Source: an uncultured Propionimicrobium sp.
Lineage (GTDB): Bacteria; Actinomycetota; Actinomycetes; Propionibacteriales; Propionibacteriaceae
Length of the DNA: 64,000 nt
NCBI GenBank assembly: GCA_946221385.1
Contig: CAMIGX010000009.1
Coordinates: 1-64,000, forward strand
Reading direction: 5' to 3'
Shown one piece after another: positions 16,482 to 24,869 of this stretch. Within the stretch, counting starts at the first letter, position 1, and every line of letters begins with the position of its first letter. Below the pieces are notes generated by a model. It was not told where the DNA came from. It saw nothing but the letters and a program-made list of their open reading frames with translations, and searched no databases. The position numbers were made by a program, and so were the translations under genes.

Positions 16482-17434
16482 GGCCACCGCGCCGCCAACG
16501 AGATAATGCCAATTGCCGATAAGAAAGCGCACAGCAGCGCGATACCTGCGTATCGGTCAGTGACCTCAGCTGTCTGTTCTGCGTAGCCCAGCGACTGCGC
16601 CAGGCTTTGATAGATGGCGTGCAGTTCGCTGGCAGAGCTAGCCGCGTATTTCTCCCCGCCCGAGTTCTTGGCGATCGTCATCAACTCGGCGTGATTGACC
16701 GGCACCGGTTGGCGCTTGCCAGCGTCGATGACATATCCGTCCGGCGTGCCGAAAGCGATGGTGTAGATCGGCACCCCCATGTCATGCGCTTGCTGGGCGG
16801 CTTTAGCTGACGGCGGGCCGGCATTCGTGTAGCCATCGGACAATAAGACGATCGCCGCCGGCGGTAGCCGTCCTTCGTCTTTGGGGTCAGGCGGGGTCTG
16901 CTTGATCATCTCTAGGGCTGCTTCGATGCCCGAACCCAGCGCAGTCTGTGCGACCAGCTGGACATTGGCTAGCGCTGCTTTGATTGATGCGTGATCGGTC
17001 GATGGCACCGTCTTGAGCGTCACCTCACCACCGAATAGGACCACCGACAGCAGCATGCTGTTCGGCAAAATGTCGATGAATTCACTGGCGGCTTGCTTGG
17101 CGGCTTCAATGCGATTCGGGGAAATGTCTTCGGCACGCATCGAATAGGAGACGTCCACCGCAAGGACGACCGTAGCGCGATCTCGCGGTACCTGACGCAC
17201 CGCCTGCGGTTGCGCCCAAGCGACCATCAACGCCGACATCGCCAACAGCGCAGCGATGATCGATAGATGACGTTTGACCGCGGAATCTTTGGGCAAGACC
17301 AAATTGATCCGAGATTTCGGTGCCGGCGAGGAATGCGTCCGCGAATTCAGCCATAGATAAGCCAAGCCGATGACGACGACCAGCGCTAACCACCAAAGCC
17401 GCCCAGGATGCACAAAGTGGATCATCGTGGTCAC
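16478..17434 (-). CDS. VWA-domain membrane protein, third copy (BatA/BatB-like)
   Basis: This 318-residue protein has two N-terminal membrane segments ('LWWLALVVVIGLAYLWL' and a second near residues 57-75), a von Willebrand A domain with MIDAS 'DVSYSM' (D-x-S-x-S), and a C-terminal membrane helix ('GIALLCAFLSAIGIISLAA'). The architecture matches BatA-type proteins encoded with MoxR ATPases. Such complexes act at the membrane as metal-dependent chaperones or assembly factors. It starts 4 bp after the stop of the second copy (17439) and overlaps yggS at its end. The second and third copies are about equally similar to each other and less so to the first, and arose by tandem duplication. Confidence 0.9.
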   Translation of the reverse strand: MTTMIHFVHPGRLWWLALVVVIGLAYLWLNSRTHSSPAPKSRINLVLPKDSAVKRHLSIIAALLAMSALMVAWAQPQAVRQVPRDRATVVLAVDVSYSMRAEDISPNRIEAAKQAASEFIDILPNSMLLSVVLFGGEVTLKTVPSTDHASIKAALANVQLVAQTALGSGIEAALEMIKQTPPDPKDEGRLPPAAIVLLSDGYTNAGPPSAKAAQQAHDMGVPIYTIAFGTPDGYVIDAGKRQPVPVNHAELMTIAKNSGGEKYAASSASELHAIYQSLAQSLGYAEQTAEVTDRYAGIALLCAFLSAIGIISLAARWP

Positions 17435-17438
17435 CGAT

Positions 17439-18440
17439 CTAGGGCCAGCGAGCTGCCAACGAGACCACGCCGATGGACGCCAATAGCGCTAACAACAGGC
17501 CATAACCCGCATAGCGTTCCGTCACCTCAACATAGACCTCTTCGCGGCCCAGGGATTTAGCCAGCGATTCATAGACCGCGCGTAGGTCGCCCAAGCTCTC
17601 GGCGGAGAATTTCTCCCCGCCCGAGATCTGCGCCACTCGCTGCAACTCAGCATGGTTGACGGGGACGGGATTGCGCCGGCCATTCTCGTCCACGTAATAG
17701 CCGTTGGGGGTGCCATAGGCGATGGTATTTACCGGTACGTCGCGTTCTGCGGCTTCCTGGGCTGCCAGCTCCGAAGGTCGCCCGGCATTGGTGCTGCCAT
17801 CGGAGAGCAAGACGACAGCCGCCGGCGCTGGCTTGTCGGGATTTTTTGGATCCGGTGGCGCCAGATCGATGGTGTCCAGCGCAGCGTAAATGCCCTCCCC
17901 GATCGCGGTAGCGGGAATCAACTGGATGCGTTGAATCGCGGTCTTGATGGCTGCCCGGTCAGTCGTCGGGACGGTCTTGGTCGGCACATCGCCGCCAAAC
18001 AGGACAAGCGACACATTGAATTGTTTAGGCAGCATGTCTAGAAATTCGATCGCTGCTTGTTGGACAGCTTCGATCCGGGTCGGTTGGACGTCGGTAGCTC
18101 TCATCGATAGCGAAATGTCGATGACCAACGCGACGGTCGCCCGCTCGCGCGGCACTTCTTTCGTGTCGAGAGGCGTCGCCCAGGCCACGATCAGCGAGCT
18201 CATCGCCAGCATGGAGGCCAGCACCGAGAGGTGACGCTTCAGCGCTGAATCGCGAGGCAAGACCAGATTCACCCTCGACTTTCGGGCGCTAGTTCGAGAA
18301 TTAGTGCGGGCATTCAAGAACAGATAGGCCAGCCCAATGACGATGACCGCCGCTATCCACCACAAGCGGCGCGGATACATGAACTCGATCATGGGCACCA
18401 GCATCGCTGCAGTTGAGGATGCCGCAGTGAAAGCGACCAT
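17439..18440 (-). CDS. VWA-domain membrane protein, second copy (BatA/BatB-like)
   Basis: The product is 333 residues when started at ATG 18440. It has an N-terminal membrane segment after 'MYPRRLWWIAAVIVIGLAYL', the VWA domain with MIDAS 'DISLSM', 'LLSDGSTNAGRPS' (a second MIDAS loop), and a C-terminal membrane helix before 'SLAARWP'. The start is chosen because the ATG shares one base with the TGA of the upstream gene (18442-18440). An upstream start at 18515 would extend through 75 bp of the neighbouring gene. A further in-frame ATG at 18392 just before 'IEFMYPRRLWW' would also give a normal-looking protein. The role is as for the other copies: partner of the MoxR ATPase at the membrane. 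Confidence 0.88.
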   Translation of the reverse strand: MVAFTAASSTAAMLVPMIEFMYPRRLWWIAAVIVIGLAYLFLNARTNSRTSARKSRVNLVLPRDSALKRHLSVLASMLAMSSLIVAWATPLDTKEVPRERATVALVIDISLSMRATDVQPTRIEAVQQAAIEFLDMLPKQFNVSLVLFGGDVPTKTVPTTDRAAIKTAIQRIQLIPATAIGEGIYAALDTIDLAPPDPKNPDKPAPAAVVLLSDGSTNAGRPSELAAQEAAERDVPVNTIAYGTPNGYYVDENGRRNPVPVNHAELQRVAQISGGEKFSAESLGDLRAVYESLAKSLGREEVYVEVTERYAGYGLLLALLASIGVVSLAARWP

Positions 18441-19417
18441 CACGGCCACCTCGCAGCCATCGAAACCGCGCCCAATGTGGCGACCAAGGCGAACGCCAGC
18501 GCGTACATCGCCCACCTAGCGGTGACCTCTTTGTGGACGGTCTCGTAGGTCACTTGGGTCTGCATCTTTTCGTAGACGCGGTCCAATTGCGCTGCGGATT
18601 TCGCGTCAACCATTTCGCCGCCGGAAATGCGTCCAATTTCGCGCAGCAAGTCAATATCGGGCGCCACGTTTTCACGTCGGCCGTCCAAATCAACGTAGCC
18701 ATTCATGGTGCCAAAGGCGATGGTGTAGATCGGGATTTTTTTCTCTTTGGCTTGCTGGGCCGCTGCAGTCGGGTCGACTTCGGACATATTGTCCCCGCCG
18801 TCAGAGAGCATCACGATGATGCCGGGGGCGATGCCTTCGTCACCGGGCGCGCTCTCGACGGCCTCGATTGCTTTCATGATCGCGTCGCCGATCGCGGTGC
18901 CGTCATCCAGATCAAGTTTTTGAATCGCCAGCCGGGTCGCGCCACGGTCGATGCCGGGCAAGACCATGATGCTGGGTTGTCCAGAAAGCCCGACGACGGC
19001 GACGTTGTACTGCGGTGGTAGACCGTCAATGAAACGTAACGCGGCGTCACGAGATGCTGTCAGCCTGTCGGGGCTGACGTCTTTAGCCTGCATTGACAGC
19101 GAATGGTCCAAGACCATGACCACCGTCGCACGTTCCCGAGGCTCTTGCACCTCGCCTGACGGTCGCGCCCACGCGCCGGTGATCGCGACCAGCGAGGCCA
19201 AAGTAGCCGCGACAGCGACGTGCCGGCGCCACTGGGATTGTCTAGGCAGCACCGCACCGACGATGCCGGTCTGGGTATAGCGCATGCCCCGATGCTTCTT
19301 GAGCCGCAACAAGATGATGTAGCCGACTAATAGGACCACCACAGCAAGCAGTGCCCAGAGTCGTCCGGGATTGAAGAAATCCCACCAGAGGACGTGCGTG
19401 GGTGTTTCGTTATTCAC
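18440..19417 (-). CDS. VWA-domain membrane protein, first copy (BatA/BatB-like)
   Basis: This 325-residue protein begins with a membrane segment ('LWALLAVVVLLVGYIILL') and has a second near residues 65-82. The VWA domain contains MIDAS 'DHSLSMQAKD', 'GLSGQPSIMVLPG' and 'MLSDGGDN'. The C-terminus is a membrane helix ending SMAARWP, the same ending as the next two genes. Relative to the other copies it has the most divergent first third. It follows the DUF58 gene by 64 bp and is coupled by TGATG to the next VWA gene. A role in envelope stress or complex assembly with MoxR/DUF58 is inferred from the family. Confidence 0.9.
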   Translation of the reverse strand: MNNETPTHVLWWDFFNPGRLWALLAVVVLLVGYIILLRLKKHRGMRYTQTGIVGAVLPRQSQWRRHVAVAATLASLVAITGAWARPSGEVQEPRERATVVMVLDHSLSMQAKDVSPDRLTASRDAALRFIDGLPPQYNVAVVGLSGQPSIMVLPGIDRGATRLAIQKLDLDDGTAIGDAIMKAIEAVESAPGDEGIAPGIIVMLSDGGDNMSEVDPTAAAQQAKEKKIPIYTIAFGTMNGYVDLDGRRENVAPDIDLLREIGRISGGEMVDAKSAAQLDRVYEKMQTQVTYETVHKEVTARWAMYALAFALVATLGAVSMAARWP

Positions 19418-19481
19418 CGCGCGGCTCCTCTCGTCGGTTCAAATGCTGGTGCCGCCTGGCAGCTCCGGGTTTCCAGCGGGC

Positions 19482-20540
19482 TCATTGCGGCGCTCCTGGG
19501 CGGGGCGCGTGCACAATCCCGGCAGTGCGCCGATAAGTCAGCACGAAGCGAGCAATGTCTTGCACCCAGTCTCGGTCTGTACGCAACTGTAGATGGCCAA
19601 CCCCAGCGCGCCGCATGGCCGCTGCGATACGGCTACGTTGAGCGGAAGCGGCTTCGTCAATCATTTGCCGAGCTCGCGCGTCAGCGGTGTTGACGTAGCG
19701 GGCGAAGTTCGTCTCGGGATCGCGGATCATGATTTCGCCGACGTCTGGGAATTCCATTTCGCCAGCGTCAATGACCTCAACGCACAAGACCTGATTTCGT
19801 ACTGCTAGTCGGCGCAGCGGACGTTCCCAGCTGGGCGGGCTACTGGGGTCGATGTCTGTCTCACCTGGGGTCAAGAAGTCAGATACGACCACTCGCATGC
19901 CACGGCGCTGTTGGGTCCGAATGAGCGCTTCAATGCCGTCCGCGAGCGCCAAGGTAGCGTCTGGAGTGTCGGTCTCGATCGGATCATCCAGCAACCGTCC
20001 CAGCAGCCCGTACAGCGCTTGACGCCCAGAACGTGCCGGGAAACGGCGGATCGAATCGGAGTGCAAGACCATGCCACCGAATCGGTCACCGGGCTGCTGG
20101 GAGATGAAGCCGATCGTCGCGATCGCGGCGATACCCAGGTCTCGTTTGGTGACCCCAGCGGTCCCCCAGTTCATCGATGGCGTCGCGTCCAGTAACGCCC
20201 AGACTTCGAGTTCGCGGTCGGCCATCGTGTCGCGCACGTGCGGCACGGTCGTGCGCGCGGTGACGGCCCAGTCCATCCGTCGCACGTCATCTTGGCCAGC
20301 CACATATGGGCGCGCGTCGTTCAGATCCGAGCCAGGTCCGGGCAGCAACCCGAGGTGATCACCTTGCAGGAAGCCTTCCAAGCGGCGCACAACCGTCAAC
20401 TCCAGTCGACGCAGCGCCGCCTCAGGAGCGAGCTGGTTCAGCGGGATGGAAGGCCCCTCGGGTTCCTTGACCACAGATCGGGCCACCCCGACGTCGGTGT
20501 TCGGCGCGAGGAATGACGGCCTAGCGTTGTCGTTGCTCAT
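19482..20540 (-). CDS. DUF58 domain-containing protein
   Basis: This 352-residue protein belongs to the DUF58 (VWA-related) family, which is nearly always encoded beside a MoxR ATPase. The family signature lies around residues 60-105: 'GDHLGLLPGPGSDLNDARPY', then 'RRMDWAVTART'. A VWA-like metal site is recognisable at 'LLDATPSMNWG'. There is no membrane segment, so it should be cytoplasmic and linked to the VWA membrane proteins. The gene starts 15 bp after the MoxR stop. The first 30 residues are low-complexity and probably disordered. Confidence 0.9.
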   Translation of the reverse strand: MSNDNARPSFLAPNTDVGVARSVVKEPEGPSIPLNQLAPEAALRRLELTVVRRLEGFLQGDHLGLLPGPGSDLNDARPYVAGQDDVRRMDWAVTARTTVPHVRDTMADRELEVWALLDATPSMNWGTAGVTKRDLGIAAIATIGFISQQPGDRFGGMVLHSDSIRRFPARSGRQALYGLLGRLLDDPIETDTPDATLALADGIEALIRTQQRRGMRVVVSDFLTPGETDIDPSSPPSWERPLRRLAVRNQVLCVEVIDAGEMEFPDVGEIMIRDPETNFARYVNTADARARQMIDEAASAQRSRIAAAMRRAGVGHLQLRTDRDWVQDIARFVLTYRRTAGIVHAPRPGAPQ

Positions 20541-20555
20541 CGGTTCAGGCAGCGA

Positions 20556-21779
20556 TTAGCGGGCGCCCTGGTTCCACACCGGGGTCGGCGCTGGCACCAT
20601 CGCCAAGATGCGTTCGACGACTTGACTGGCCTGAATATTATCTGCGATCGCGTCAAAGCTGAGCGTAATTCGGTGGCTCATGACGTCTGGGGCGACGGCC
20701 TGCACGTCAGCGGGCAAGACATAATCGCGGCCGTGGATCAACGCCAGGGCACGAGCAGCTGCTGTCAAACCCAGCGTGGAACGTGACGAGTTACCGATCG
20801 AGATGACCTTAGCCAAGTCGGGCATGCCGAAATCGGCTGGGTTACGCGTCGCCATGACTAGTCGGACGATGTATTCGGCGACCAAATTGTGCACGAAGAC
20901 CTTGTTGGCTAGGCCTTGCAGCTCGAGGGTCAATTGCGGATTCAGCACGGGATTAGACTCAGGCGCTCGCACCGACATGCGGCGCAGAATTTCGAATTCT
21001 TCATTGCCATTTGGATATGGCACGTCGACCTTGAGCAAGAAACGATCTCGCTGCGCTTCGGGTAGCGGATAGACGCCCTCAGATTCGACCGGGTTTTGGG
21101 TCGCGATGACGATGAACGGCTCGGGCAGCTTGTGGGTCGTGCCGGCGATGGTGACCTGCTTTTCGGCCATCAGCTCCAGCATCGCCGACTGTACTTTTGC
21201 CGGGGCCCGGTTAATTTCGTCAGCTAGCACGAAGTTGACGAAGACCGGGCCGAGCTCGGTGTCGAAGGTCTCTCGCGCAGCCGAGTAGACACGCGTGCCG
21301 ACGATGTCAGAGGGCACCAAGTCAGGGGTGAACTGCACGCGCGCGAATGAGCCGCCTACGACCCGGGCAAAGGTACGCACCGCCAGCGTCTTTGCCGTAC
21401 CGGGAACGCCCTCAAGCAGAATGTGGCCCTTAGCTAGCAGACCGACCATCAGCTGCTCGACCATGTGCGTCTGGCCGACGATGACCCGCTGAACCTGGCC
21501 AATTGCTTCACTGATCAGCTGTGACGCCCGGGCGACATCTAGCTCTTGACCGCTCGAACCCTGCGCTCGAAGCGAAGCGCTTTGAACTGCCGATGGCTTT
21601 TCCGGGCTGGCTGGGCGGTTGCCGTTGGGCTGGCTGCCAGTCGTTGGCGTCATCGCGGAATGTCCGGACGGATTTGCCCGACGATTAGGGTCTTGTTGAC
21701 CGGCGTCCGACCAATTTTGGGGACGAGAACCTTGCGGGGTCTGGTTGCCATAGGGGTTGGCGTTGGGACCTTGTGACAT
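20556..21779 (-). CDS. MoxR-family AAA+ ATPase
   Basis: The 407-residue AAA+ ATPase heads the operon. The first 85 residues are Asn/Gln/Pro/Ser-rich and probably disordered, longer than in most MoxR proteins. The core has Walker A 'GVPGTAKT', Walker B 'LADEINRAPAK', sensor 1 'IATQNPVE' and 'EAQRDRFL' (arginine-finger region). MoxR proteins work as chaperone-like ATPases that activate VWA-domain partners, here DUF58 and three VWA membrane proteins. ATG at 21779 follows GGAGACGCACAAG, an acceptable ribosome binding site. The start faces the divergent gene at 21905, so both promoters must lie in the 125 bp between them. Confidence 0.93.
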   Translation of the reverse strand: MSQGPNANPYGNQTPQGSRPQNWSDAGQQDPNRRANPSGHSAMTPTTGSQPNGNRPASPEKPSAVQSASLRAQGSSGQELDVARASQLISEAIGQVQRVIVGQTHMVEQLMVGLLAKGHILLEGVPGTAKTLAVRTFARVVGGSFARVQFTPDLVPSDIVGTRVYSAARETFDTELGPVFVNFVLADEINRAPAKVQSAMLELMAEKQVTIAGTTHKLPEPFIVIATQNPVESEGVYPLPEAQRDRFLLKVDVPYPNGNEEFEILRRMSVRAPESNPVLNPQLTLELQGLANKVFVHNLVAEYIVRLVMATRNPADFGMPDLAKVISIGNSSRSTLGLTAAARALALIHGRDYVLPADVQAVAPDVMSHRITLSFDAIADNIQASQVVERILAMVPAPTPVWNQGAR

Positions 21780-21904
21780 TCTTGTGCGTCTCCTGACTTT
21801 CGCCGGCGATCAACGAGGACCGCACCGCGCTCAACTTTAGCAATCCAATGCTGCTGTCAGCCGCGCGAAAGCCCGAGCTACTGGCTGGATGTGGTGAAAT
21901 TGCC

Positions 21905-22861
21905 ATGATGAGCGAATCGAGCAACGTCCCACGTAGCGGCCCTGACGGGGCCGGATCTGCTGCTCCCCACGGTCGGCAGCCCACAGCCGCTGACCCGAGC
22001 ACTGCGGCTGTAGCCACCCAGCTCGGTGCGGATACTCCGCAACCCTTCCCATTGCTCGTGACTGATCCGCCGAAGATCGGCGATTTTTGGCTCGATGCGC
22101 GGTTGACTGCCAGCGAAACTGGCGTCGTCTATTTCGCGCACGCTGACGACCAGCCCAGCGTCTTGTTGTTGATGCTCAACTCGGGCGCCGCTCATGACGC
22201 GGCGGCACGCGACCGGCTGGCCGGCGAGGTCAACAAACTGCATTCCGACACCGTCATCGCGCGTGGCGGCCAAGGCCAAAATACGGGTCGGCTCGCCGGT
22301 AAATTCCGTAGTGAACTCGACGATCCGGTGCCGGCTAGCGCCCAGCCGATCGCGCCGTGGGTCGCACTGGCCTATGACGCATCGCCCGCCGCGCTCGCTG
22401 AAGCCGACCGACTATTGCGTGCCGTCGACCTATCTCGCACCCCAGCGTTAGGGGCGGTCTCCGGGCCCGGCTATGACCTGCCGTGGCGATCTGATGCGAG
22501 CACCGGCCACTGGCGGGTTTGGCCCTTGACGTGGCCAGGGCGCCACGATCGGGCTGGTTGGGTGCCGCTGGCGGTCTCTTGGTTATTTACCGTGCTACTA
22601 GCTGCGCTAGCGCTGCTGATCGCGGTGCTGCTGTTCCAAAATGCGCCGCCAGAACAACCACAGCCGCCGGTCGGCACATTGGCTTCAGAGGATCCAAATG
22701 CTTCTAGTTCCGCCTCTCCGATCGAATCTTCTGCCTCCGCCTCGCCTTCCCCTTCCGAAGGCGAACACGAATCACCGTCGAAGGATCCTTCGATGCAGTC
22801 AACTGGCGAAGAATCCGCTAGTGCTAGCGGAAGTCCGAGTAAACGAAACGAGAGGCTGTGA
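21905..22861 (+). CDS. Single-pass membrane protein with Ser/Pro-rich tail, unknown function
   Basis: I do not recognise a family. From the ATG at 21905 (or 21908) the product has about 318 residues. Residues 1-50 are low complexity. A soluble domain spans roughly 55-210 and includes 'FWLDARLTASETGVVYFAHADD' in its first strands, reminiscent of the N-lobe of a kinase-like fold but without catalytic residues. A membrane helix follows ('VSWLFTVLLAALALLIAVLL'). The last 75 residues are Ser/Glu/Pro-rich and likely exposed outside. The gene is tightly followed by the HAD gene (stop TGA shares a base with its ATG). It could be a pseudokinase-like sensor; this is only a suggestion. Confidence 0.7.
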   Translation: MMSESSNVPRSGPDGAGSAAPHGRQPTAADPSTAAVATQLGADTPQPFPLLVTDPPKIGDFWLDARLTASETGVVYFAHADDQPSVLLLMLNSGAAHDAAARDRLAGEVNKLHSDTVIARGGQGQNTGRLAGKFRSELDDPVPASAQPIAPWVALAYDASPAALAEADRLLRAVDLSRTPALGAVSGPGYDLPWRSDASTGHWRVWPLTWPGRHDRAGWVPLAVSWLFTVLLAALALLIAVLLFQNAPPEQPQPPVGTLASEDPNASSSASPIESSASASPSPSEGEHESPSKDPSMQSTGEESASASGSPSKRNERL

Positions 22862-23685
22862 TGGAAATCGTCCAGACTAAGCCGCGGTTATTTGTCACCG
22901 ATCTCGATGGCACCTTTCTGGGCGCCGACGGAGAACTCAGTGAAATCAATTTGGAGGCTGTCCACCAGGCCAATGCGGCCGGCGTTCCGACCGTAATCGC
23001 TACCGGACGGCCGCTGCGAATCTTGGACGTCATCGAGCCGCTGCGCGAATTCAATCCGCTGTTGATCTCGTGCAATGGGGCGATCATCAAGCGGCTGGCT
23101 GATGATGAGCTATTGCATGTGCAAGCTGTCGACAGTTCACTGGCCCTGGCCGTAGCCGCGCAGCTGCGCGACGAGCTCGGCGAGCGAATCAGCTTCGCGG
23201 TGGAATATCCCTACGGTTGGGCGCGAGAGGCTAGCTACGTCGCAAATCCGCATTTTGCTGACGCAGATCTGATCACAGATGTCGAGCAAGCGCTGAGCGC
23301 TGGGCAGCCGGTCGTCAAATTGCTAGTGCAAGGTAAACAGCTACCGACCAACGTCCTAGACGAACTCGCCAGCCCGATCGCCAACGATCGGTTGACTACC
23401 ACTTATTCGTCGATCACTGAAGATGGATTGATCGAGATCGGCGCTCCGGGGGTCAGTAAAGCCAGCGCACTGCAGCAGATTTTGGATGACCTGAATATCC
23501 CAGCTGACGAAGTCGCCGCCTTTGGTGATATGCCTAATGATCTGGAGATGTTGCAGCTAGTCGGGATGCCCTATCGGATGGACGAATGCCATCATGCCCT
23601 CGAAGTGGCTGGCTTCCCCAGCGCTGGCAGTAACGCCGATTCTGGCGTCGGACGTAGCATGCTCGATTTGCTCGCCGTTAACTAA
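22861..23685 (+). CDS. HAD-superfamily hydrolase, Cof type
   Basis: This 274-residue phosphatase is of the Cof/YidA group (HAD subfamily IIB). Motif I is 'VTDLDGTFLG' with both aspartates, motif II 'VIATGRP', and motif III/IV 'AFGDMPNDLEML'. The cap domain lies between about residues 85 and 185. Such enzymes dephosphorylate sugar phosphates, nucleotides or flavin intermediates; the substrate cannot be read. ATG 22861 overlaps the stop of the upstream gene by one base and is preceded by GAGAGG; a GTG three bases upstream is an alternative. The two genes are therefore probably translated together. Confidence 0.9.
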   Translation: MEIVQTKPRLFVTDLDGTFLGADGELSEINLEAVHQANAAGVPTVIATGRPLRILDVIEPLREFNPLLISCNGAIIKRLADDELLHVQAVDSSLALAVAAQLRDELGERISFAVEYPYGWAREASYVANPHFADADLITDVEQALSAGQPVVKLLVQGKQLPTNVLDELASPIANDRLTTTYSSITEDGLIEIGAPGVSKASALQQILDDLNIPADEVAAFGDMPNDLEMLQLVGMPYRMDECHHALEVAGFPSAGSNADSGVGRSMLDLLAVN

Positions 23686-23883
23686 TGACGGCCCCATCCG
23701 CCAACTGAGCAGACAATTGACTGGACATCAAGATGGTCTGCCGACCACTAGTCAGTACGGCTGACTGGTAATTGTTTGGCCGCTAAAAGTAGCCTATGCA
23801 CAGCTTCGCAAGTCACGCCGCTGCGTCGTCATGCATTCGTCAGCGCACGATATTCCGCGCGTGACTACGCAGAATGCACCTAA

Positions 23884-23957
23884 GGGCCGTTAGCTCAGCA
23901 GGTTAGAGCAGAGGACTCATAATCCTTTGGTCGCGGGTTCGAGCCCCGCACGGCCTA
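23884..23957 (+). tRNA. tRNA with anticodon CAT (elongator Met or lysidine-type Ile2)
   Basis: A 74-nt cloverleaf begins GGGCCGT and ends ACGGCCT plus discriminator A. The anticodon stem GAGGA/TCCTT (one G-T pair) encloses loop CTCATAA, giving CAT. It is not the initiator, which lacks this D-arm pattern and has three GC pairs in the anticodon stem. The 'TTAGCTCAG...GGTTAGAGCAG.GGACTCATAATC' text is close to E. coli tRNA-Ile2, so either elongator Met or Ile2 fits. Position 1-72 is a G-T pair. The 3' three bases are shared with the otsB stop codon on the other strand. Confidence 0.9.
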
Positions 23958-24797
23958 CTTTTCTGCTAACTCGTCAGCGAGTTCACTCAGCCAAGCGACG
24001 AGTTCTGTTTGAGATTCGAATACCAGGTCTGCGCGTTCAGCAACTCGCGGCTGCTCTTCTGAGCGGACCGCAATCTTGAACGCCAACTTGCCGTCAGCCT
24101 GCCACTCATCGAGCACGTCGAAAGCTGCCAGATCGCCAAGATCGTCACCCATGAAAACCAACGACTGCGGCTCGAACTGGGCAATCAGATCGCGTACCGC
24201 ATCACCCTTCGTCAGCCGCGCGGAACGCAGTTCAAGAACGAATTTGCCCGGCTCGACGTGCAAATCATGTCGATCAGCGATCTGTCGCAATTCAGTTTCT
24301 AGATGCGCTAGCGCTCCAGCTGGATCGTCGGTTCGACGGGTGTGCACGCCGATGGCCAACTTCTTATCCTCGACGTGCACGCCCGCCATGCTTGGGGCAT
24401 CTTCGTCGGCTTTCGCACGGTCCAATAGCTCTTCGATCTCGTCGAGTGCCGCCGCAATGGATTCTGGCTGCTCAGGAATGTCGAATTCGTCATTGGCGGC
24501 CGTCCAGCGTTCGACGCCATATTGCCCAATCGCTATGACATTCGGCGCCCCGCTCAAGTTTTGCAAGCCGGCCAATTTATGGACGGTGCGCACATCTCGT
24601 CCAGTAACGATGGCGACCGCTAGGACACGCTGGCTGATCCGTTCAAGCGCGTCGATAGCGCCATCTGCGGGGCGAGCCGCCATCGGATCTGGAACGATCG
24701 GCGACAGCGTCCCGTCAAAATCCGAGCACAGCAACAATCGGTCCGGCTCGGTAAGGATTGCGGCGGTGATTTCATCGGCACTCTTTGCGACGCTCAT
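23955..24797 (-). CDS. otsB: Trehalose-6-phosphate phosphatase
   Basis: The 280-residue HAD-type phosphatase removes phosphate from trehalose 6-phosphate, the second step of the OtsA/OtsB route to trehalose. Motif I 'CSDFDGTLSPI' (both catalytic Asp), motif II 'IVTGRD', the 'ELRSARLTKGDAV' lysine region and 'VFMGDDLGDLAAF' are all present. The cap domain lies around residues 100-190. The start at 24797 ('MSVAKSAD') faces the otsA gene, 73 bp away. The stop codon TAG (23957-23955) lies inside the 3' end of the tRNA gene encoded on the other strand, so the transcripts converge and overlap. Confidence 0.95.
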   Translation of the reverse strand: MSVAKSADEITAAILTEPDRLLLCSDFDGTLSPIVPDPMAARPADGAIDALERISQRVLAVAIVTGRDVRTVHKLAGLQNLSGAPNVIAIGQYGVERWTAANDEFDIPEQPESIAAALDEIEELLDRAKADEDAPSMAGVHVEDKKLAIGVHTRRTDDPAGALAHLETELRQIADRHDLHVEPGKFVLELRSARLTKGDAVRDLIAQFEPQSLVFMGDDLGDLAAFDVLDEWQADGKLAFKIAVRSEEQPRVAERADLVFESQTELVAWLSELADELAEK

Positions 24798-24869
24798 GAC
24801 TCGAGCCTATGTGTTGACCGACTGTGCCGTCCGGGCACGGGACAGATTGGTGCTCGCTAGGCTGAACTC

